From a virus: a DNA stretch of 21,811 nucleotides. Where the stretch lies: the IMG/VR virus record IMGVR_UViG_3300043466_000383, positions 1-21,811 of that record; one strand, given 5' to 3'. A program made the translations under genes and the position numbers. Of the stretch, positions 7,080-14,519 are shown piece after piece (within the stretch, counting starts at the first letter, position 1; each line of letters opens with the position of its first letter). Below the pieces are notes generated by a model. That model saw nothing but the letters and a program-made list of their open reading frames with translations. It did not search any database and had not been told where the DNA came from.

Positions 7080-7384
7080 ACTCTTCTAAAGTTTTGACCG
7101 TCACGTAAAATGTACCTTCTGCCGTTTAATTGTGCAAGATACCTATTTTCCATTCTCTCATACGCTATTATATCCGCTTGTATCTGTTTTGAACTGCGAT
7201 ACTTAGCAGCTATCTTTACTTGACCGTCATCAAGTTCGTAACTCTCATATATGCCATTACCTGCATCGCTTGTACTTGATGCAAGGATATAAAGTTTATC
7301 TATAATTAAACGTATCTTAACCAACCTATCCTGAATGGTAGCGGCTGTTGTTACGTACATTAATGCGTTGCTATATTCTATCAT
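7073..7384 (-). CDS. gpW-like head-tail joining protein, 103 aa
   Basis: A 103-residue protein directly before the portal gene. After an N-terminal helical stretch (TIQDRLVKIRLIIDKLYIL), the second half reads GQVKIAAKYRSSKQIQADIIAYERM, a strand followed by a helix as in lambda gpW, and ends with a basic YILRDGQNFRRVC. gpW closes the packaged head before tail attachment. In lambda W lies between terminase A and portal B; here the same neighbour relation to the portal is kept, but a whole tail module has come between it and the terminase. It overlaps both neighbours by a few bases. The similarity is weak and was judged by eye, so context carries much of the call. Confidence 0.6.
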   Translation of the reverse strand: MIEYSNALMYVTTAATIQDRLVKIRLIIDKLYILASSTSDAGNGIYESYELDDGQVKIAAKYRSSKQIQADIIAYERMENRYLAQLNGRRYILRDGQNFRRVC

Positions 7385-7875
7385 AATGTTTTTATTTCGT
7401 TTATTTTAGCCCCTGTAATTGTTGCTGTTGGTGGTATGGCTGCCGATAATGGGGTACTTGTAGGTGTAGTAGGAGCTGTAGATGTATGGGTGTGTGCATT
7501 AAATACAGTAACTAAATCCGTAACCGACTGCTTTAAACTGTTAAATCCTGTTTCTAGTTCCTCATATCTTACCATGTGCTTACTATCCCCCAATAACTCC
7601 AAATTACCGTTAGCCCTCAAATATACATAACCATTCTCACTATACAACCTTATACTACCAACTTCTGCAACTGCATCTTTATACACATACCCAACTATCA
7701 CACTATTACCCATATCTGCCGTATTAGCATATACCGCTACCATTTCCCTAACTGGTGCGCTGTCAACTCCATACGGTAGTGCCTGTGGTATTTCCCTAGC
7801 TTTTTTAAATAGCGATACCTGTACTATTCTCCTAGTACCCCTAATTACGCTACCTAGTACATTTGCTAAGAACAT
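7381..7875 (-). CDS. Baseplate spike protein, Mu gp45/gpV-like, 164 aa
   Basis: A 164-residue protein at the end of the baseplate block. The middle part has the alternating beta pattern of the central spike family (NSVIVGYVYKDAV, VGSIRLYSENGYVYLRANGN). Near the C-terminus FNAHTHT supplies an HxH pair (His128 and His130), the motif by which spikes of the P2 gpV type hold an iron ion at the trimer tip. It is followed by a threonine- and proline-rich stretch and a short tail. The spike would be a trimer that pierces the outer membrane when the sheath contracts. It follows the hub gene with a one-base overlap. Most members are longer, so this is a compact version. Confidence 0.7.
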   Translation of the reverse strand: MFLANVLGSVIRGTRRIVQVSLFKKAREIPQALPYGVDSAPVREMVAVYANTADMGNSVIVGYVYKDAVAEVGSIRLYSENGYVYLRANGNLELLGDSKHMVRYEELETGFNSLKQSVTDLVTVFNAHTHTSTAPTTPTSTPLSAAIPPTATITGAKINEIKTL

Positions 7876-9014
7876 TATCCAAATATATTTTTAGGCTCAC
7901 CATCTGTAAATACATCAGGTAAGCAACAATTCAAAGTTAGTATTTGTTTTTCAGCATCACCGCTATATGTTGCCTCACGTATAAAAAATAATGTTTTTGT
8001 AAATAGAAAACAGTTAGGACTAATCACATTTACCATGTTATTAACTTTTGCTAATGTCTTTCCAAAATACCAACTATTACTTTCAATAGTTAAAGATATA
8101 TTTTTTAATTCTTCTGATAAAATATTTCTTGCCGTAATTGGTACATCCCCTCCTGTGCTTGCAGATTGTACGCTTACATTAGGTCTATAAACTGATTGCA
8201 CGTATGGGTTAGGAATAGTAGCATCTACTACCTGTTGCACATCTACCACATCACTTTGCTTTACAACCGATATAGTGCTGTGCATGTTTTGACCGTTGGT
8301 AACTAGCTTTATTTTAGTATTTGGATTAGTGCCATTAAATGTAAATACTGGCTCATAAGTAACCGCTACTACTATCCTTTGTGCGTTATAGTCTGCCGCA
8401 CCGTCTATGTCTGCCGCCACTGGTGTAACTGTAACCGTTGTTAGTGTATCATCTGTAGTTGTTTCACTGCCTACTCTAGCTTTTGTATATCTTACGTTTC
8501 CAAATTCATCATGGGTAAGAATAACGTGTTTCTGACTTGCTATTTTTGCTAAAAAATCTTTAATACTTTGTGTTTCTTTAGCCTCAACATTTGCGTAATT
8601 TATATTTACATATTGCGCTATTAGTGGGTCTATAACCAACTTCAAATCAAATGGCTCTATTAACTTTTCTGTAATCTCTTTAAGGTTAGATGTAAACCAT
8701 TGTTGTGGCTCTTCTAAAGGTATTTGGCAATCTTCTAATACACCTGTACGGCTATACCCTGACAATGTTATTAGTGTAGGTTCGGGGCTATCCTCATACT
8801 CAATATTTAATACCGTACCTGTTAGCAATCTACTTCCGCCATCGCTGATAACTATTCGCTGATAACCTAACGGCTTATATATGCGTCTATGTGTGGCATT
8901 GTTAGGATTGTATAATACCGAAAATTGAAAATCAGATACAAGGCTATCATACCTTACTGTTAGTCTAAGGTTTGTGTATGTATCAATAACAACATCTTCA
9001 ATCTTAATTTGCAT
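7875..9014 (-). CDS. Baseplate hub protein, Mu gp44/gpP-like, 379 aa
   Basis: A 379-residue protein starting MQIKIEDVVIDTYTNLRLTV. Its first part has the pattern of the gpP/gp27-like hub family: a beta domain with SDFQFSVLYNP, YQRIVISDGGSRLLTGTVL, then LITLSGYSRTGVLEDCQIP, close to the usual tG.v and G.s.t..L.D blocks. A helical segment LKEITEKLIEPFDLKLVID leads to IKDFLAKIASQKHVIL and a second domain. Hub proteins form the trimeric platform joining tube, tail tape and spike. The gene overlaps the gpN-like gene upstream by 11 bases and the spike gene downstream by one base, the same N-P-45 order as in Mu. Confidence 0.8.
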   Translation of the reverse strand: MQIKIEDVVIDTYTNLRLTVRYDSLVSDFQFSVLYNPNNATHRRIYKPLGYQRIVISDGGSRLLTGTVLNIEYEDSPEPTLITLSGYSRTGVLEDCQIPLEEPQQWFTSNLKEITEKLIEPFDLKLVIDPLIAQYVNINYANVEAKETQSIKDFLAKIASQKHVILTHDEFGNVRYTKARVGSETTTDDTLTTVTVTPVAADIDGAADYNAQRIVVAVTYEPVFTFNGTNPNTKIKLVTNGQNMHSTISVVKQSDVVDVQQVVDATIPNPYVQSVYRPNVSVQSASTGGDVPITARNILSEELKNISLTIESNSWYFGKTLAKVNNMVNVISPNCFLFTKTLFFIREATYSGDAEKQILTLNCCLPDVFTDGEPKNIFG

Positions 9015-10239
9015 TTTCGTAGTATGTGATTAACCTATCTCTTGGTATTATAAATATCTCGCTTAATCCTATCATGTTAGCATCTAACAACTCATTCAAA
9101 AACTCATCTGTAGGGTCTGCACCGTATAGCCTTTGTGTTAGGTTAATCGGGTCTGTATCTTCTTCTAATCTAAATGTAACCTGTAGCCTACCATCTGCCG
9201 CAACATTATAAAGATTATTTATAGCAAAGGTAATCAATTCCGTAATACCCGACACGCTATCATAATCGGGTATATACCCATCGGCACTACCACCTGTAGC
9301 AGTTTGTAAGCTATCAAGATTAATTATATAACCGTTATACGCATTTGCAAGTATATCGGCTATGGCAATCGCATCGGGTCTATTCCTGTAACTGCCATCT
9401 GTATTAGTTACTGTAGTCTTAGCCATTGCGGTAATAATAGCCCCTACATTTGTTTCATACTGCCGCTTTTGTTTCCTGTTAAGTATAGTATCTAAACTTC
9501 TATTTAATGTATTGATTTGCTGTAAAAATAGCATCATTCTAGCCTTTACCGTTTGCGCAAAGTTATAAGGGGCTTCAATCATTCTTTGTGCTAATCTTAC
9601 TGCTGCTGCTGGCTTTGCTATAAGATTGTTAAGCCCTGTATTGGCTGCGGTAAAAGCATTAAAGTACACTTGTGCATCTAATGTAGTTCCTACGCCATTT
9701 ACGCCATCATTATACATCTTTGATAGATTACCCTTATACTCTTGTACATCGGCTAATGTTGGGGTCTGTATATCCACTGCATACGTATCGGCTTGCAACT
9801 TATCAATAGCAAGTTTATCCGCTACTATCTTACTTTGTGCATCTTTTTTTGTTGGTTTTTTGCCTATAACCGTTGCAATCATTACCCCTGTAATATGGCT
9901 AACATTATAGTCTTTATTGTCGTATGTTAGTTCTAATGGCTGTACATACAATGTGCCGTACATCGGGTGCTGAACTGTCCAATACTTTGGATTACGTGCC
10001 GATTGTTTAAACCGTTCCATTAAGTCCAAATGATTATCCCCATCAAAATATACATCTAACGAATACCGCTCACCCTTTACATTCTTACGCTCAACTACTG
10101 TACCTGCTACATTTGGAAATTCAAATAACGACATATTGAACGCCTGCTGAATTTGAGTAGGTATGTACTTCGGTCGGTATTCTGCACCGTCACCCATTTT
10201 AATAACGTATGGCTGTGCCATCTTTTCAATCCAACTCAT
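9004..10239 (-). CDS. Mu gpN-like tail/baseplate protein with DNA-circulation-type N-terminal domain, 411 aa
   Basis: A 411-residue protein. Its first 120 residues (MSWIEKMAQPYVIKMGDGAE, then YSLDVYFDGDNHLDLMERFKQ and KYWTVQHPMYGTLYVQPLELTY) match the DNA-circulation N-terminal domain known from Mu gpN and relatives: the HPxxGxLxVxP block is clear. The rest is largely helical, with a middle region rich in basic residues and a C-terminal part about positions 330-411 that looks beta/alpha mixed. In Mu-type tails this protein sits at the tube-baseplate junction. It overlaps its neighbours by 4 and 11 bases. The name DNA circulation is historical; a structural tail role is more likely here. Confidence 0.72.
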   Translation of the reverse strand: MSWIEKMAQPYVIKMGDGAEYRPKYIPTQIQQAFNMSLFEFPNVAGTVVERKNVKGERYSLDVYFDGDNHLDLMERFKQSARNPKYWTVQHPMYGTLYVQPLELTYDNKDYNVSHITGVMIATVIGKKPTKKDAQSKIVADKLAIDKLQADTYAVDIQTPTLADVQEYKGNLSKMYNDGVNGVGTTLDAQVYFNAFTAANTGLNNLIAKPAAAVRLAQRMIEAPYNFAQTVKARMMLFLQQINTLNRSLDTILNRKQKRQYETNVGAIITAMAKTTVTNTDGSYRNRPDAIAIADILANAYNGYIINLDSLQTATGGSADGYIPDYDSVSGITELITFAINNLYNVAADGRLQVTFRLEEDTDPINLTQRLYGADPTDEFLNELLDANMIGLSEIFIIPRDRLITYYENAN

Positions 10240-10976
10240 ATTCTAGCTAATTGTTTTGCCGCCTCATTAATAAATATTTGTTCTACTCTTTTACTGCTTT
10301 GTTCTGCCGCCTTACCCATAAAATGTGTAGCTGGTGGTTTTACTTGCCTATTATTTTTTTCGCTATAAACTGCCGTCTTACCTATTACAGTATTTTTGCC
10401 TTTACGCATTACTTTGTTTACTAAATATATCGTTCTAGCCCCACTACTATTTTTAATATTACCCCTAACTAAACCCCCTTTACCTGCATGAATTGCAGAT
10501 TTAACAAACTTTTGTTTATCATTTTTACCGCTTGCCTTATCGCTATCAATCATTCTATCAAGTGCCGATATTCTTAGGTCTTTACGTACCCCTTTATGCC
10601 ATGATTTTGCAGACCTTGCACCCTTTAACGCTACGTAATCTCTACCGCCTATTTTGCCCCCAAACTCTTGTTGCTTTAAGTCATCTACCGCCCTACCTTT
10701 ATCATTGGGTAGTTGCTTGAAACCTGCTGCTGACTTCATTTGTGATATGTCGCTACCTTTTGCAAATACTACTGTACTAGCTGCCTTAAAAAACTGTGGC
10801 TTACGTTGTATAAATGTACGCTTTGCACTCTTTGGCATGGTGTTTTGTTTCACATCTAATGCCGCCTTACTCAATGTGTTTCTTATAGCATTTGGTAACG
10901 CTGATTTACGCATACGTTCTAGCCTTGCCGTATATGTTACAACTTCGCTACTATTGATATTTAGAAATACATTCAT
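10236..10976 (-). CDS. Putative tail completion/minor tail protein, basic, 246 aa
   Basis: A 246-residue, strongly basic protein beginning MNVFLNINSSEVVTYTARLE. A helix with LPNAIRNTLSKAALDVKQNT and a C-terminal helix with GKAAEQSSKRVEQIFINEAA resemble HK97 gp10-like or virion-morphogenesis proteins that complete the tail. The centre is rich in lysine, glycine and serine. It is the first gene of the second tail block, after the oppositely oriented lipoprotein gene. Its start codon lies within the promoter region of that divergent gene, so its own transcription must come from read-through of the main operon or an unseen promoter. It overlaps the gpN-like gene by 4 bases. The family call is tentative. 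Confidence 0.5.
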   Translation of the reverse strand: MNVFLNINSSEVVTYTARLERMRKSALPNAIRNTLSKAALDVKQNTMPKSAKRTFIQRKPQFFKAASTVVFAKGSDISQMKSAAGFKQLPNDKGRAVDDLKQQEFGGKIGGRDYVALKGARSAKSWHKGVRKDLRISALDRMIDSDKASGKNDKQKFVKSAIHAGKGGLVRGNIKNSSGARTIYLVNKVMRKGKNTVIGKTAVYSEKNNRQVKPPATHFMGKAAEQSSKRVEQIFINEAAKQLARI

Positions 10977-10984
10977 TATGTTTG
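10954..10984 (+). promoter_or_regulatory. Bacteroidota-type promoter of the lipoprotein gene
   Basis: The -33 element TTG (10954-10956) and the -7 element TATGTTTG (10977-10984, matching TAnnTTTG) are 20 bases apart. The predicted transcription start is near 10988, giving a leader of about 15 bases before ATG 11003, with an A-rich run just ahead of the start codon. The -33 element lies inside the beginning of the divergent minus-strand gene. Confidence 0.65.
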
Positions 10985-11002
10985 CACAAAACTAAACTAA
11001 AA

Positions 11003-11329
11003 ATGAAACACACACTACTTGCAATCGCTTTAATCTCTTTTGTTTCTTGTGGCAAACAGCCTGCTTGCCCTCCTGTTAATCCACCTGTACCTCCTAAAAT
11101 AAATAGTGGGTGTTGGTCATCTTCGTATGGCTCACTCTGCTTTACTGACAGTTTAATGTCGGTAGACAGACAGCCATTCTATCCTTATGCCGTATCTACT
11201 GATTCAATCTACTATCTGCTTGATGACGGTAGCAAGTTTGCACAATACGGTTATTTTTTGGTAAACGATACACTTAGATTGTACCCTACTTTGCACCACC
11301 CAAATGCACCGTTTACCTACTGGCGTTAG
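11003..11329 (+). CDS. Small lipoprotein encoded against the tail operon (moron-type gene), 108 aa
   Basis: A 108-residue protein on the plus strand. ATG 11003 is chosen because the in-frame TTG at 10982 lies inside the -7 promoter box. It starts MKHTLLAIALISFVSCGK: a short basic end, a hydrophobic core and a lipobox cysteine at residue 16, so it should be a lipoprotein exposed to the periplasm or outer membrane. The mature N-terminus is proline-rich (CGKQPACPPVNPPVPPK) with three more cysteines, then a small beta-rich domain follows. With its own promoter and a position between two baseplate blocks it looks like a moron gene. It could exclude superinfecting phages, alter the host surface or take part in lysis; the sequence does not decide. 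It ends with 4 bases of overlap against the convergent fibre gene. Confidence 0.72.
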   Translation: MKHTLLAIALISFVSCGKQPACPPVNPPVPPKINSGCWSSSYGSLCFTDSLMSVDRQPFYPYAVSTDSIYYLLDDGSKFAQYGYFLVNDTLRLYPTLHHPNAPFTYWR

Positions 11330-12234
11330 TCAATCTCAAAAGTAATTGAAACACTTAATCCACTGTCATCTGTACCTACAACCCACCCACTTGCAGGCGA
11401 GTATATTCTTATAAATTCTGTTGCTCCGTTTTGTGTTTCAACTATTAGCGGTTCTTTTATTATACCTGTAGGAGATGTGTACACTCCCCCTAAATAAGAC
11501 ATAGGTTCTGCTATATCTGATGGTAAAAAAGGGAATGTAACAGTCATAAATGCTGGCGAACTTGTAACACTAAATCCTGTGAGTAACATTTGAAACGTTA
11601 CTGTCTTGCCACGTAAAAGGTATTTAGCATAAATTATGTCTGCTAAATCTACAGTAAATGAACCACCTGCACCACTACCTATTGTTATTGTAGTCCGTAC
11701 ATCTACCCATTTATTCACATAAATAACATTCGCAAAATTCGCAATACCTGTACCGCTTGTGCCACATGCAATCTGTAATGTTTGTACGCCATTAGTATAT
11801 AATACTGGGCTAAATACCGTAACTATATCAACTAACGCACCGCCACATGGCGAACCTGCATTACCTTGTATATAATATAACTCTCCATCATACAAAGCAA
11901 AACCACTATCCGACCTAGTAGCACAACCCCACAAAATATACACCTTTGTCGGGTCATACGCACCACCAATTAAACTAACAACTATCTGCGCTGCATGGTT
12001 GCCTATAACCTTGCTCAAAGCCTCTGTTAGCTGAAAACCATTAGTGGAATTATCGGCTAAACTATTAAGCGTTATACCTGCGCTGTCTGCCAACTTTTGA
12101 AAAAACTGTTGCAAATCTGCATTACTCTTACGGTCTATAATCGTACCGCTCGGATTGTCCTTAATATCTCCGTAAGGATATGCACCACCTACTGCAACTA
12201 CTGTACCGTTATAATCTGTTATTTTACGTGCCAT
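11326..12234 (-). CDS. Tail fibre-like/receptor-binding candidate, 302 aa
   Basis: A 302-residue protein following the gp48-like gene, the place of the fibre gene in Mu-type phages. The N-terminal part (GAYPYGDIKDNPSGTIIDRK, then DLQQFFQKLADSAGITLNSL) looks like an attachment domain to the baseplate. The centre and C-terminus are rich in glycine, serine, threonine and aromatic residues, as in beta-structured fibre tips, with cysteines at WGCATRS, SPCGGAL and IACGTS. No chaperone gene follows and it is short for a fibre, so it may be a compact tip or an adaptor that carries another fibre. It ends against the convergent lipoprotein gene. The role is inferred from position and composition. Confidence 0.6.
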   Translation of the reverse strand: MARKITDYNGTVVAVGGAYPYGDIKDNPSGTIIDRKSNADLQQFFQKLADSAGITLNSLADNSTNGFQLTEALSKVIGNHAAQIVVSLIGGAYDPTKVYILWGCATRSDSGFALYDGELYYIQGNAGSPCGGALVDIVTVFSPVLYTNGVQTLQIACGTSGTGIANFANVIYVNKWVDVRTTITIGSGAGGSFTVDLADIIYAKYLLRGKTVTFQMLLTGFSVTSSPAFMTVTFPFLPSDIAEPMSYLGGVYTSPTGIIKEPLIVETQNGATEFIRIYSPASGWVVGTDDSGLSVSITFEID

Positions 12235-12238
12235 AATA

Positions 12239-12952
12239 TTATATATAGTTTACAAATGCGAACGCCACCGTTTGCGCTGGCTTTAATTTTAATACTAATT
12301 CCCTAAATTCAATTTCCCTATCTGCATCTACATTAGCAAAGGTAGTAATTGTGCTGCCTGCAATGTAAAATGTACTGCGATAATTTGCACCAAAATCAAA
12401 AGTGGCATCCCTTACCGCCTCCAAATTATTTGCTATAATCGTAATACCCTCATCTATCCAACCGCTACCATAAGCAGTTTCACCATAAGACACATCACCG
12501 TAAATTGCTAACCCTATCGGAATACCTAATATATCGCTAGGTGTTTTGGTTTCCATTATCGCAGGTGAACCAACTAAAAACCTATTCTCATATAGTCGTA
12601 CATCAAAACCTGCCAACCTTAACTGAAATTCAATGAATAGATAGTGCTGTCTTGCAGGCTGTCCGTTAGGGTGTGCCATCTTGCGATATATAGCTAACTT
12701 CCTATCAGTCAATGATACAGTACTATTGGTAATCATACCCAACCTACGCTCCCAATCTGTTGCATCTTGTGTCGTAAAATTGGCATTGTCAGGTATAATG
12801 CTATCCAATATACTTACGCCATCACTTGCCGCCCTTGCTAATGACAAACTAAGTGCATCTGTTAACTTCCAAAACGTACCGAGATAGGGCAATTTAAATG
12901 CCCTACCTCTCGGATATAGTAACCTTAATAACCTAAATATTCTATCTCCCAT
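12239..12952 (-). CDS. Mu gp48-like baseplate protein (YmfQ/DUF2313-like), 237 aa
   Basis: A 237-residue protein. The N-terminal part shows the pattern of the gp48/YmfQ family: RIFRLLRLLYPRGRAFKLP, then DSIIPDNANFTTQDATDWERRLGM, the latter close to the usual P.tA...L..WE..lGl block, and a helix NSTVSLTDRKLAIYRKM. The C-terminal half is beta-rich. In Mu-type tails this protein joins the gp47 wedge to the fibres. It overlaps the baseplate J gene by one base and precedes the fibre-like gene by 4 bases, the same order as gp47-gp48-fibre in Mu. Confidence 0.75.
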   Translation of the reverse strand: MGDRIFRLLRLLYPRGRAFKLPYLGTFWKLTDALSLSLARAASDGVSILDSIIPDNANFTTQDATDWERRLGMITNSTVSLTDRKLAIYRKMAHPNGQPARQHYLFIEFQLRLAGFDVRLYENRFLVGSPAIMETKTPSDILGIPIGLAIYGDVSYGETAYGSGWIDEGITIIANNLEAVRDATFDFGANYRSTFYIAGSTITTFANVDADREIEFRELVLKLKPAQTVAFAFVNYI

Positions 12953-14130
12953 TATACGTAAGTTATTGTGTCAAGATATGGAATTTCGCCATTATCAAAT
13001 TGATAGCTTGACATTATGACACCATCAACACGCATAGTAATTGTGCCAAAACTACTACCCGCCAACGCTGATAATACTATCGCACCTATCCTATTAGTAT
13101 CAAATATATCGTTCCTCTCTGCCACAATGTCAATGCCTGCAATAAAAGGTCTAACATCATATAAAGCCTCTGTAATAGCTGCTAATATAGTAGCTTGCTT
13201 ACCTGCCGTTAGGTCTGCAAATGACGCAATATTAATATCTATCTCACGCAATACAATCGGATAAACATTTACTAAAAATACGCCTAACGGTCTACGTGAA
13301 CGCTCGGCAAGTGTTAGGGTTACATCGGGGCTGGCTTCAATCACATCTTCTACATCTGTTAATATTGCTAGTGTGGGCGTACCTCTACCGTCTGTACTAT
13401 CTGCAATGGTAGCCTCAACATATATATCTACTTCGTTATTGTTACCACTACTTGCATAGGGGTATATTTCTCTTGTACCTTGTGCATCATATCCCCACAA
13501 TCTATAATCACCCTTACTGCCGCCCTGTGGCTCAATCCTGTATGCCTGTATTATCTTAGTCCTGTACTCTTCAACCGTTTCCGCTGCCTGTGGTATAACC
13601 GTTTCTGTAGCTACTGTAATGCCCCTATTAACATCATTAATTGGGCTTGTAGCGGTTAATGTATTACCTACTACTAACCTACTTTCACTACCTGCCGTTA
13701 ATGCACGTATTGTTATCGTTCCTGTGCCTGCTGGCATAGTGTAGGCATTATCTAGGATAAACAAAAAACCCGCATTTAAAGCGTTGCTATCGCTTTTAAA
13801 TGTTGTGCCTGCTGGTATCACTGCTGCCGTTGTGCCTGTTACCGTAGCTGTATATTGCGCTTGTGTAGCTGGGAAACGCCTACGACCTAATTTAAGCAAT
13901 CCAAACCTATCAAGCGTACCGCCTTTCTCTTCGGGGTCTGCTAAGTCAGGTGCTACATTCTTTTGCACAAAACCAATAGATAAATATACTAGCTTTAACG
14001 CACCTGCATAAACCAATGCAAGTATTCTTAGTAACACCCTGCCAAATGTAGATAATGTAATACCTAACTTATTTTCTAAGTCTAGTACTATCTCATCATA
14101 TATCTGTTGTTTTGTTTTTATCGTTGCCAT
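12952..14130 (-). CDS. Baseplate J-like wedge protein, Mu gp47-like, 392 aa
   Basis: A 392-residue protein (MATIKTKQQIYDEIVLDLEN...) with the full pattern of baseplate J proteins. A helical start with LLRILALVYAGALKLVYLSI is followed by the conserved GTLDRFGLLKLGRRRFPATQAQ, a beta domain with TGTTAAVIPAGTTFKSDSN, then EEYRTKIIQAYRIEPQGGSKGDYRLWGYDAQG, which contains the PQGGSxxDY-like signature, and a C-terminal beta/alpha domain. These proteins form the wedges around the hub. It follows the Gp46-like gene after 2 bases and overlaps the gp48-like gene by one base. Confidence 0.88.
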   Translation of the reverse strand: MATIKTKQQIYDEIVLDLENKLGITLSTFGRVLLRILALVYAGALKLVYLSIGFVQKNVAPDLADPEEKGGTLDRFGLLKLGRRRFPATQAQYTATVTGTTAAVIPAGTTFKSDSNALNAGFLFILDNAYTMPAGTGTITIRALTAGSESRLVVGNTLTATSPINDVNRGITVATETVIPQAAETVEEYRTKIIQAYRIEPQGGSKGDYRLWGYDAQGTREIYPYASSGNNNEVDIYVEATIADSTDGRGTPTLAILTDVEDVIEASPDVTLTLAERSRRPLGVFLVNVYPIVLREIDINIASFADLTAGKQATILAAITEALYDVRPFIAGIDIVAERNDIFDTNRIGAIVLSALAGSSFGTITMRVDGVIMSSYQFDNGEIPYLDTITYV

Positions 14131-14132
14131 TA

Positions 14133-14519
14133 TTATAAGTTAGGTTGCCACATTAAAAATACTTCCTCTCCATTGATATTAACACTCATGTCTATTCTGT
14201 TCGTCTGCGGTATGCTACTGCTAACTACTACGGTAGTACTTGCAATCTGTTCTGTAAGGTATGCCAAATCATTAATAACCGACCTTTCTATCACTGGTCT
14301 GCCTGAACTACTTAATGGTGTTACTCTTAACGTTTCCTCTGTAGTAGCTGTATGCTGTTGCCCTACATCTTCGGGTAATAGTGCATTACCCCACCAATCA
14401 GCCCCACCAAAGCATGATAAGTACGGCATGTTGGTAATACCCTCAACCGTATTTATATCGCTGCCATTTAGCCTTATTTCGCCACCGTTACCGCTTTCAA
14501 ATATTTCTATGTCCGTCAT
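14133..14519 (-). CDS. Mu Gp46-like baseplate protein, 128 aa
   Basis: A 128-residue protein directly before the baseplate J gene, as Mu gp46 is before gp47. It contains a short repeat-like start (IEIFESGNGGEIRLNGSDIN), a VEGITNMPYLSCFGGADWWG segment, and a C-terminal half VIERSVINDLAYLTEQ followed by beta strands MSVNINGEEVFLMWQPNL. This fits the Gp46/gp25-like group, which links sheath and wedge. It overlaps the tape measure stop by 4 bases. The match is by eye and context. Confidence 0.6.
   Translation of the reverse strand: MTDIEIFESGNGGEIRLNGSDINTVEGITNMPYLSCFGGADWWGNALLPEDVGQQHTATTEETLRVTPLSSSGRPVIERSVINDLAYLTEQIASTTVVVSSSIPQTNRIDMSVNINGEEVFLMWQPNL

Noticed and set aside
11337-11344. 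TAnnTTTG match (TACTTTTG) on the minus strand near the end of the fibre-like gene, a possible promoter for the second tail block
   Set aside because: No TTG at 19-21 bases upstream, and it lies about 360 bases before the next minus-strand start; most likely chance.
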